DNA of 64,000 nt, from the NCBI RefSeq assembly GCF_011386835.1, contig NC_088791.1, forward strand, positions 27,068,998 to 27,132,997, read 5' to 3'. This document shows, in pieces, positions 55,515 to 64,000 of the stretch (the first letter of the stretch is position 1; each line of letters starts with the position of its first letter). The stretch is from Chrysemys picta bellii. Its lineage: Eukaryota > Chordata > Testudines > Emydidae. A program made the translations under genes and the position numbers. The notes under the pieces are model-generated. The model did not search any database and had not been told where the DNA came from. It saw only the letters and a program-made list of their open reading frames with translations.

Positions 55515-56700
55515 ACACAGGATTTTCTTCACCACAAATACTTTTATTCTTTACCAGCAGTAGGGTTACAGGAAAACAACAAACTCCTGAACACAATTCC
55601 CCCCTCAGTTTGATCTCACCCCATCTGTGAATCCTGGTTCTGGTCCAAGTCCTTAAGTCAAGTAGCCCTTCTACCCTTCTTGGCCTGGCCATCTTGCTTC
55701 TGGCAGTGGAATGGCTTCCCTTGATTGGAGAAGCACTCCTTGAAAACTGATTCTGTCCCCTGTCTTCCCGTGTGCTGCAAGCTGCGGGGAGGTCCATACT
55801 CCCACTCTCCAACCCGCTGGCTTTTGTGTAGAGAGGCATTAAAAGTTAATGGCCCTGCTCTCTCCCAAGGGTCTCTCTCAGTAGCTCTCTCCCAAGGGTC
55901 CATACCTTTTTGACCCCACAGTGAAAGAGAATGAGGGGGAGCTTCCTCCCACCTTCTGTCCAAATCTCCAGCCCTGGGCCCCAAGAAAAGAAAGTGCCTG
56001 GTCCCATTCTCCAAGACCCCTTTCTACCTCCTTGCTCAAGGCCTCTTCCTCAAAGGTAAACTTTCATGTACTGGTGCAGGTGTGACATCACCTTGGGTGG
56101 ATCATCAGCTGTGGGAATTGAACCTGGCACCTCTGGATCTTAAAATATGAGCCTCTATTGTATAGGCTGAAAGACCCCAAGCTCAGTTAGCCATGGTTGT
56201 GGCAGGCTCATCAACATCTATATATGGCCCAGACACCATCAGAGGGTAACAGAATGCCACACTGAGTTGGTGTGGGTTACACAGGGGCTCACAAGCAGTC
56301 CTTTTCCAAACAACATACCCCTCCCCCAGGATCCTTACTCTCCTGCCTAACTCTTAGACCTCCACCCAGGTTCTTTCTACAGCACCCTTGCAGCTGGATG
56401 CCCCAGCACAGGTCTTACCCAGACCCAGTTACTGGAGAAGTAAAGTTGCTGCTGCTGGAAGATAGATTATTTAGAACTCTAACCTCTTTTCCAGCACACC
56501 TTGCTATAGCCTATAATTCCCAGTGTTCCTCTAAGAAATACAAGACCCAGAATGCCTTGCAACTTGAACAGGGTTGTGCCAAGATGTAAGCAGTCCTTAA
56601 AGGACGCAGTACACTCTGTCCTAAGACCAAAATTGCAATGTCTTTTTGCCACCATATTGCATTGCAAACTCATGTCTAATTTACCATTCAGGACCAGTGA
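55515..56700 (-). repeat. Possible minus-strand LTR, unclassified
   Basis: A minus-strand AATAAA context (complement of TTTATTCTTTACCAGC near 55546) and non-coding moderate GC suggest an LTR, but no ends were located. A tRNA-like SINE scrap lies inside. Confidence 0.25.
56085..56180 (-). mobile_element. tRNA-like SINE head fragment
   Basis: On the minus strand, AGGTGCCAGGTTCAATTCCC contains a good B-box (GGTTCAATTCC), and an A-box-like region precedes it (AGAGGCTCATATTTTAAG). It is a decayed SINE and not a tRNA gene. Confidence 0.4.
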
Positions 56701-57047
56701 CTAGCGCACTTCTAACATTACTCCTTCCCAAGTTTTTCTCTCCTGAGCATTTTGAGCTCCCACCCCCAAATTAATTAATTTATTTAAAGTGTGACTAATG
56801 TTGCCAATTTCCCACAATGACATTTTTGTTACTTTTTTGCTCAGAGCTATTAGAATGTTGGTTCTACTCGGACCTCAGCAGCACCATTAAATTAAAAATA
56901 TAGTTTAGACTCACCCTTGAGTTGAGGATTATTTGAGCAGCACACTAAAGGTATACATTTATTCTGGTGGCATCCTAAAGCTAAAAACTGATCTTAGTGA
57001 CAGCTTTAAACTACAAGTATAGCAGAGTTCTTAAGATAAAAGCTTAG

Positions 57048-57172
57048 GCCCCAGTTCAGCAAGTTACTTAAGGACATCCCTAACTTTAAGCACACGAGAA
57101 GCTTCATTGACTTCAATAGGACTATTGGCCTGCTTAAAGTTAGGCATATGCCTATGTTGAGTCAGGGCCTGA
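57048..57172. repeat. Palindromic amniote MITE relic
   Basis: GGCCCCAGTTCAGCAAGTTA and the opposite TGAGTCAGGGCCT, plus CTAACTTTAAGCACAC and GCTTAAAGTTAGGCATA, fold back on TTGACTTCAATAGGAC. Confidence 0.7.
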
Positions 57173-58070
57173 CTTTGGCAGCACCATTAAAATTGAAGCT
57201 ATTTTAGTAGTTCAAGAACAATCTTAACTTTTAAAATGTTCTGACTTCAGACTAATTCCTTTTATCATCCTTAATCTTTCATTAACACTAGTTTTTAAAT
57301 TTTATATATTACATATATTACACACAAATAATTACATTAAAAGAACATTAAGATTGCAAAGTCAAACACTCAAGAGTTAAGAAATTCTTGTTTGTATACT
57401 TTTATGATAAAGTCTTCAGTTACGTAATCACTTACAATTTTTTTTCCACATGGCCACTACCTCATTCAGTGCATAGGATGGAAGGTGCTGAGTTAATGAG
57501 CAACTGTTCAATATTCTGTTTTCATGTCATTGATAAAGTGGTCCTATACTTATGTGCTACATATCATTCAAACTCTGCTCTGCATGCAGAGTTATTAATT
57601 TCCTCATAAACTTTTCTATGGGCTCATCATTATAATTAGGCTTGGAAAGATTAGATTTTTATTGGCAAATGTTGGTAAACGTCAATTTCACCATACATAC
57701 ACAAAATGATGAAAAAATATTTCCATTGATAATAATCAAAATGTACTGATAGGCAAAGTAAGAAAAGTGCTATTTGAGAACTTATTAAAGTTAGATTTAA
57801 GGATATTTACTTCGTATATTTTGACATATGACATTGGCAATTTGTGTTTTAATGGTTATAAAGCTTTAACTTTTTGAATCACTAATCTACAGTCATTAAA
57901 TAATTATTGTCTAACCCCCGATTGTCTAAGTCCCCCAGATAATTTCCCATAACTGTGAAAATTTAAATGGCTAAAATTTAGAAAATGCTTAAAAACAAAC
58001 ATTGATTGATATTATCTGTCAAATTATAAAAAAATAAAAATTGAATTCTTCCAAGCTCAATTATAGCAGC
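57173..58070. other. Unassigned AT-rich intergenic DNA
   Basis: No gene or repeat was recognised. Confidence 0.5.
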
Positions 58071-58074
58071 TGAG

Positions 58075-58240
58075 TGCTTCACAAACATTAATTTATTTGC
58101 ACAACCCTCCCCTGAGGTGTGTGGGTGGTAGTATTATCCCCATTTTACAGATGGAGAACTAACGCCTGGAAAGATTAGGGTCAAAAGTGCCCACTAATCT
58201 TGGGTGCCTGATATGAGACACCTAGCACTTGATTTTTCAG
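58075..58240 (-). mobile_element. MIR-like SINE core
   Basis: GGTGGTAGTATTATCCCCA then TTTTACAGATGGAGAACTAA is the antisense MIR core. Confidence 0.65.
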
Positions 58241-58384
58241 AGTACTTAGCATTATAGCACTATATATATTCAAGTAAAGCTCCTGTTGGCTTTCAGTTGC
58301 AGTGGTGAGAGCTCAGCACTTCTGCAAATCAGATCCCGGGGTCTCAAGTTGGGCAGTCAGAAAATGAGAAAATGCTTTATATGA

Positions 58385-58485
58385 CAGCTGACAATTTGGC
58401 TGACACCAAGGATTGAACCAGGGACCTCCAGAGTTAAAAGTATGGGTCTCGCTACAACTTGAGCCAAGCTCTCAAAATGAAAGCT
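58385..58485 (-). mobile_element. tRNA-like SINE head fragment
   Basis: On the minus strand, GGTCCCTGGTTCAATCCTTG holds a B-box, and GAGCTTGGCTCAAGTTGTAG lies upstream in the A-box position. Confidence 0.4.
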
Positions 58486-59066
58486 GTAATAGACTCATAT
58501 TCTCTATGGCGCAAGCACAGAGAGGGGGGCACAACCTACATTGACCAACAGATTACAGTAGCACAGAGAGAAACTGAGTCCTTATATATACTGCAAGAGA
58601 AGTTTCTCCTCAACTCAAGAACTATAGGTCTGTGTTTTGGGGGCTAATGGACAGGGTTTTTGCTGTACCTTGGCAGGTCTGTGTGACTTATCTAGTAATT
58701 CTAGTATTTGTTTGTAGCAACAGGGTCCTTAAAGAATTCCAGCCAACTCATTTATTTCTGCAAAGCACGAAGAAAATTTGTCAAGCTGTTTTTGAGTCAC
58801 AGGTCATTAAATATCATCCTGAATACAGAACCAATCAATTTCAGCTACAGTTAAAGTTAAAGTTAATGGCCACACATCAGGCCAGATCTGCACACCGAGG
58901 GAACCCTCCACATGTGGTTTCTCCTCCTTTTGCATGGAAAGAGGGATCAGTCACGACTGAGACACAGTTCCCCTCCTCCCCCAGGATCCTGAAGAGGACT
59001 CTCTATAAGGTTGGAGGGAGAGGGCAGGGAATGGATGAGCTGGGAACAGAGAATGAGTGGCTCTGT

Positions 59067-59231
59067 GAGGGTTGCCACCTGTCCAGGTTCTCCCAAGATT
59101 GTCCCTTTTTGAGGTAGCTGTCCTGGGAAATCTGTAAGAGTGCTCAATACACACTGCCAGCTGTCCAGTTTTATGGGCTCAGGATCATCCAGGATGTCCC
59201 TTTTTTGTGTACCTCAAAGGTGGCAACCCTA
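59067..59231. mobile_element. MITE with GGGTTGCCACC ends
   Basis: AGGGTTGCCACCTGTCC and AAGGTGGCAACCCTA are 13-bp inverted repeats that enclose 165 bp. The interior repeats CTGTCC and TGTCCCTTTTT twice. Confidence 0.8.
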
Positions 59232-59544
59232 GTTCTGTGTTGGGTAGAGTCAGAGCTGGAGGACACACGCAGTTCCCAAGAGATTCCCCAAGAAAGACGG
59301 GTACAACCTGATGGGGTACTATCTTTCCCCCAGTGCCCACTACATGGTGAAGAACTCCCCTCTAAGTGGGGCCCAGGGATAATGGTGGTAATTGGAGCTA
59401 TGCTGCCAGGAAGCTAGGGGAAGGAATGGGAAGCCACCAAAGTGGAGTGACTTAAATCAACTGAATTTTTAAAAATATATATAAATGAGGCTTTGTAATA
59501 TTATATGAAAATAATCAACATCAACAGACAATCATAGAAATGGA

Positions 59545-60990
59545 GGGCTGGAAGAAAGCATATGAGGTTATCTAATCCATCCCGGCATACTGAAGCAGGA
59601 TCAAGTACACACAGACCATCCCTGACAGGTGTTTGTCTAACCTTTTCTTAAAAATCTCCAGTGACAGGAATTCCACAACCTCCCGGGAAACCTATTCCAG
59701 CACTTAACTATCCTTATAGTTAAAAAGGTTTTCCTAACATCTGACCTAATCTCCCTTGCTGAAGATTCAACCCATTACTTCTTGTCCTACCTTCACCCGT
59801 TATAGCAGCCCTTAACATATTTACGAGTGTTATCAGGTCCCCTCACAGTCTTCATTTCTCAAGACTAAATATGCCCAGGTTTTTTAATCTTTCCTCATAG
59901 GTCAGGTTTTGTAAACCTTTTGTCATTTTTTGTTGCGCTCCTGTGGACGCTTTCCAATTTGTCCACATCTTTCTTAAAGTGCGGCTCCCAGAACTAGACA
60001 CAATATCCCAGTTGAGGCCTCACCAGTGCTGAGTAGACCAGGACAATTACCTCTCGTGTCTTAAATACGAGACACTTGTTAATACACCCCAGAATGATAT
60101 TAGCCTTTTTCGCAACTGCATCACATTTTTAACTCATATTCAATTTGTAATCCACTATAACCCCCTAGATCCTTTCCTGTAGTACTGTTTAGCCAGTTAT
60201 TCCCCATTTTATAGTTGTGCATTTGATTTTTTCTTCCTAAGTGTAGTACTTTGTACTTGCCTTTATTGAATTTCATCTTGTTGATTTCAGACCAATTCTC
60301 CAGTTTGTCAAGGGTATTTTAAATTCTGATCTGTCCTCCAAATTGCTAGCAACTCCTCCCAGCTTGCTGTCATCCGCAAATTTTATAAGCATACTCTCCG
60401 CTCCATTATCCAACTCATTAATGAAACTATTGAATAGTACCAGGCCCAGGACAGACCCCTGTGGGACCGCACAAGATACACCCCCCTACTCTGATGGCAA
60501 ATCATTGATTACTACACTTTGAGTATGATCTTCCAACCAATTTTGCATCCACCTTATAGTAGTTTCATCTAGTCCACATTTCCCTACTTTGCTTATGAGA
60601 ATGTCATGTTGGACTTTGTCAAAAGCCCTACTATAATAATATATGGAGATATCCTATCTCCTAGAACTAGAAGGGACCTTGAAAGGTAATCGAGTCCAGC
60701 CCCCTGCCTTCACTAGCAGGACCAAGTACTGATTTTGCCCCAGATCCATCCCTAAGTGGCCTCCTCAAGGACTGAACTCACAACCCTGGGTTTAGCAGGC
60801 CAATGCTCAAACCACTGAGCTCTCCGTCCCCCCAAGATATCTCATGTTTACTGCTTCCCTGCCCCCCATCCTCTCCACTAGGCTAGTAACCATATCGAAG
60901 AAGGAAATTAGGTTGATTAGGCATGATTTGTTCTAGACAAATCCATGCTAGCTATTCTTTATAATCGTATTATCTTCTAGGTGCTTAGTC
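59545..60990 (-). pseudogene. CR1-type LINE RT and 3' region relic
   Basis: The minus strand from 60990 gives RT pieces (QIMPNQPNFLLRYGY then ERMGGREAVN), LEN then SEIN-type blocks near 60300, and below 60000 the post-RT segment (FWAPHFKKDVDKLESV). Frames are broken throughout. A SINE splits it at 60637-60833. It is the longest CR1 relic on this side of the window. Confidence 0.85.
60637..60833 (-). mobile_element. tRNA-derived SINE inserted in CR1
   Basis: Plus-strand ATATGGAGATATCCTATCTC, then CCAGCCCCCTGCCTTCACTA, then ACAACCCTGGGTTTAGCAGG and CCAATGCTCAAACCACTGAG is the antisense of the SINE at 28692. CR1 sequence resumes on the other side (CTCATGTTTACTGCTTCCC). Confidence 0.8.
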
Positions 60991-61019
60991 CAAACACCTA
61001 GCCTACCCACCCAACCCTC

Positions 61020-61157
61020 TAGGCTTAAGAGCCCAAGCTGCAGCCCAAGCCACCACATCCACACTGCTATTTTAGCATGCCAGCCTGAACCCGACTAGAG
61101 TGAGTCTATCTACCCATGCTGGGAGAATCATTCTCAGCTGCAGTGTAGATATACACT
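61020..61157. mobile_element. MITE right half
   Basis: AGCCCAAGCTGCAGCCCAAG, then CTATCTACCCATGCTGGGAG and GCAGTGTAGATATACACTA is a member of the GTGTAGAC-type MITE group. The left end is weak. Confidence 0.5.
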
Positions 61158-61159
61158 AA

Positions 61160-62621
61160 GTGTCAAAGTTCTTGATAGAAAAAAATCTCTATATATAATC
61201 TGAAATTCAACAATTAGGAAACTAATTAGAGAAACAAATACCAACATCCACTTTAGCAATTTAAGGCTATAAAATGGCAAGAACTAACAACATGCAAATA
61301 AAAAAAAAATATTATTTAAATTTCAAAAATCAATTTCCATGAGTTAAATAAAATGATTTTTTACAAACTAAAAACAAAAACCAGTTGTGATTTGTATCCA
61401 CCCTAACAGCAATTGAGGGAGGGCACAGGGCTTTTTCATGAATGCCCTGGTCTCCTGAGAATCCCCCAGGGTCCATTCGGAACCCAGGGACTCATAGGGT
61501 TTGGGGATAGGCCCCACAACTCATTTGTGGGAGTGGAGTCAAGCCCTGACCCTAATGAATCAATCAGGGAGAAATCCCAGAAGCACACCCTCTCTGAACT
61601 TTCTTTTCCTTTAACCTCCTCCCATGAGCTTGCCCATGGTCAGGAAGCTGATTTACAGGCAAAATTGTCAAAAGTGCCGAAGTGTGTTAGGCTTCTAAGT
61701 CACTCAAACACTTAAATTTTTTTTTACCCTGTATCTTATTTGATTCACAGTATCCTCAGCAGCATAATGCTATCTAATGCAAATAATTAATAATAATGAT
61801 GCCTACAAATAATAATTATTAATAATAATATCATACTAAGCATTGGTGCCATGCTGGAACACTGAATGAATGCTCACTTAGAGGCAACACTTAGACACTT
61901 TCTGAATCATTGAACCCACTTCTGCAGCACCTGGGTTTTCTTTACAAATTCCCCTATCTGCATATTGACCAGGCCTGAATGTTAGTGAGGTTTGTACTGT
62001 GCCTAATATCTGTATTAGAACAGTTGTAATTTTCTTTCTATCTGTGTAAAAGATATTAAGTTGCATGATAACTGAGATCCTAGCAAATCAACCCCAGCCT
62101 CACTACTGAACAATTCATTTCACTTACTTTTGCCTCACTCTTACACTGTTCTAAAATTAGAAACAAGCAGAAGCCTACTGGAAACACTATGCAGCATCTT
62201 AATTGGGCTGTCACTAGGGTAAAGTTCTACTTCTGTCAGCAACTTGCCACCTTGTTAGCATCATGCAACCTATTGGTTTTTAAAAGATGGAAATAAAAAT
62301 GTCCTTCTGTTGCTACATACCAGGTAGTCTCTTCTTTTATAACCAGAAAAAGTGAACATTTGGAATATACATAGGATAATCTTGAAATAGACTAAAATAT
62401 TGTTAAAAAAGGCATTTGGTTCCACTTTTGATTAAAGTCTATATTTAGTCACTTCCAGTATCTAAAACACAACCACCAGAAACCAAAAATAATCATGTAT
62501 TAAATCCTGACTTCAAGAAGAGCATTGCTTCACTAAGAACTGAATAAGTACTTTAGAACTGAGCCATATAATTTATCAGTGCCTCTGTAACAACTCTCTG
62601 AGCTCTTCAGTCTCACATATG
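61160..62621. other. Unassigned AT-rich DNA with AAT-type simple repeat
   Basis: An ATT/AAT-rich tract lies at 61785-61835. No gene or other element was recognised. Confidence 0.5.
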
Positions 62622-62852
62622 CTGTAGACCAGTGGTGGGCAATCTGTGGCCCATGGGCCGCATGTGGCTCATCAGGGTAATTCACTGGAGGACTGCGAGA
62701 CAGTTTGTTTACATCGACTGTCTGCAGCCATGGCCACCCGCAGCCATGGCCACCCGCAGCTCTCAGTGGCCGTGGTTCGCCGTTGCCTGAGGACCGTCAA
62801 TGTAAACAAACTGTCTCCCACGGGCCACAGGTTGCCCACCACAGCTGTAGAC
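62622..62852. mobile_element. hAT-type MITE with perfect 8-bp TSD
   Basis: The body is 62630-62844 (215 bp), starting CAGTGGTGGGCAATC and ending GGTTGCCCACCACAG. CTGTAGAC is duplicated exactly (62622-62629 and 62845-62852). An inner inverted repeat GACAGTTTGTTTACAT/ATGTAAACAAACTGTC is present, and a 17-bp unit (GCAGCCATGGCCACCC) is tandemly doubled. The ends resemble those of 5856-6790. Confidence 0.95.
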
Positions 62853-64000
62853 AAATGGTTGAAGGTAGTATGATTGCAGACTAACACATAACTCACAGGC
62901 TCTGGAAAGATGAGAATGCACCTTCATATGCAGAAGAGTTAAAATGAGTGTCAGCCTCTGAAAGAATTCACATATCAACCTTAAACTCGACACAGTCAGA
63001 GAAACCTGAGCCCCTTTCCACATGTTAAAATCCAGCCTAGGAGACAAAACCTGACCTAAACTAAGAGCGCATTCCACACTTTCACTGCACCAAATACATA
63101 TCTAGGTACCAACCTATGTATGCACATATACCTGAAGAGGTAGCACAAATACACAAGAACAACATATGGAATATTTCCCATATTCACCTTGGTACTGAAG
63201 CCACTGGACCAGATCCTAATGTCCTGGCTCCATTCCTTTTGCACCACTGGAGCAGTGCAAAGGGGACAGAGAGATTCCCGTGGTGTAGGAAGAATCTCTG
63301 AATGTTTTAAAGCCAACATTACTGGCCCTATGGTACTCACTGCAGTAGGCATGGGGGCATTCCTGGGCTGGCCAGGGTCTGGAGGGGATGGTCTCAGACT
63401 GCAAAGTGGTCCTTAGAGAAGTAGTCTATCTGGTGTAATTTAAAGCAGCTCGTAGGCTGCTTTATGTTATATTCGGGGCTAGATTGTCTACCTGGTGGGC
63501 CACTGGATCAAGGGAGCATAAATGTGTTTTAGAGCCACCTTTTCTCTTCTGCCCACCCACCCTTGGTCCCAGGCTGAGTGCAGCATGAATGATACTGGGT
63601 ACCTGGTCTACTTCATATATGCATATCCACTGTCTCATGTACCACTTGTGTAATTGCTACTACCATTTATTTGGGAAAAGCCCTCACACCTCAGCTTTTG
63701 GGACACTAACCACCCCACACTGGTTTAGTAGGCATTCCCTGCCTTCCTCTTCATCCTTTTCCACAGACTTCATCTTTTTTACAAATAAAGTATAAATGAT
63801 TAGCTTTTTATGGTACCTATTTTGTAGCAAATTTTCAAGAGATTACTATTGAAGACTGGGTTTGTTCTTTGTTCTTCTTTATAACATTTTCCTTCCCTTC
63901 ACTCCACTTTTAATTTTTTTCCGTTTTTACTCCACTCTGAAAACCTCATGGTGTGTCTTTTCCAGTTCCTGTTTTCCCTCAGTTTAAATGTTTTTAAATG
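62853..64000. other. Unassigned intergenic DNA
   Basis: 63180-63480 resembles a dispersed reptile repeat (TTTAAAGCAGCTCGTAGGCTGC; a related CAGCCTTTAGGCTGCTTTAA lies at about 19950), but its ends were not defined. No gene was recognised. Confidence 0.45.

Noticed and set aside
55658..56014. 118-codon minus-strand frame
   Set aside because: It lies in probable LTR-like sequence with no domain, and the neighbouring frames overlap.
1..64000. CRISPR arrays, bacterial operons, rRNA or phage systems
   Set aside because: No regularly spaced direct repeats with unique spacers, no ribosome-binding-site-led gene strings and no rRNA motifs. The composition is that of a vertebrate genome.

Overview
The window looks like vertebrate intergenic DNA, most probably from a turtle. 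The reasons are the many decayed CR1 LINEs, tRNA-derived SINEs that end in a CR1-like tail, Penelope-like fragments, MIR-like SINEs and a dense population of GC-rich hAT-type MITEs. There is no bacterial gene organisation, no CRISPR array and no rRNA or functional tRNA gene. Family names come from memory of sequence patterns, since no database could be searched. TSDs, terminal inverted repeats and reading frames were read directly from the sequence.

Layout. 1-1885 is a GC-rich foldback repeat with a nested palindrome. 1886-8145 is mostly unassigned and carries a 935-bp hAT-type element (5856-6790) and a MITE (7156-7446). 8146-9913 is an ERV 5' LTR with a PBS and a stub of internal sequence. 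13110-16620 is a decayed minus-strand Gypsy element, interrupted by a SINE fragment and by a 313-bp repeat whose inverted twin lies at 10595-10907. 16690-20480 holds minus-strand CR1 relics, one of them split by a Penelope-like insertion. 21453-22744 is a probable solo LTR.

22988-25518 is the most notable object: a 2.53-kb element with CACTG...CAGTG ends and a TCA duplication on both sides. It encodes an uninterrupted 556-residue transposase-like protein on the minus strand. 27.1-35.1 kb contains gene-like sequence: spliced-looking exons that resemble a maestro heat-like repeat (MROH) family member, with damaged splice and frame signals, among further MITEs, MIRs and CR1.

37.1-45.9 kb is a stack of Gypsy retrotransposon copies. 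LTRs have landed in older gag sequence and hAT or MITE elements have landed in both. A shortened LTR-pol-LTR copy lies at 42.89-45.43 kb. 46-64 kb is AT-rich intergenic DNA with a Tc1-like MITE, a 1.7-kb hAT-derived foldback element (49145-50847), a 1.4-kb hAT-type element (52361-53770), a Penelope fragment flanked by a perfect 48-bp inverted repeat and containing a MITE inserted at TA, and a long minus-strand CR1 (59545-60990) split by a SINE.

The genes do not form a pathway. The window is an archive of transposition in which nesting order gives relative ages. Only the 23.3-25.0 kb reading frame looks intact.
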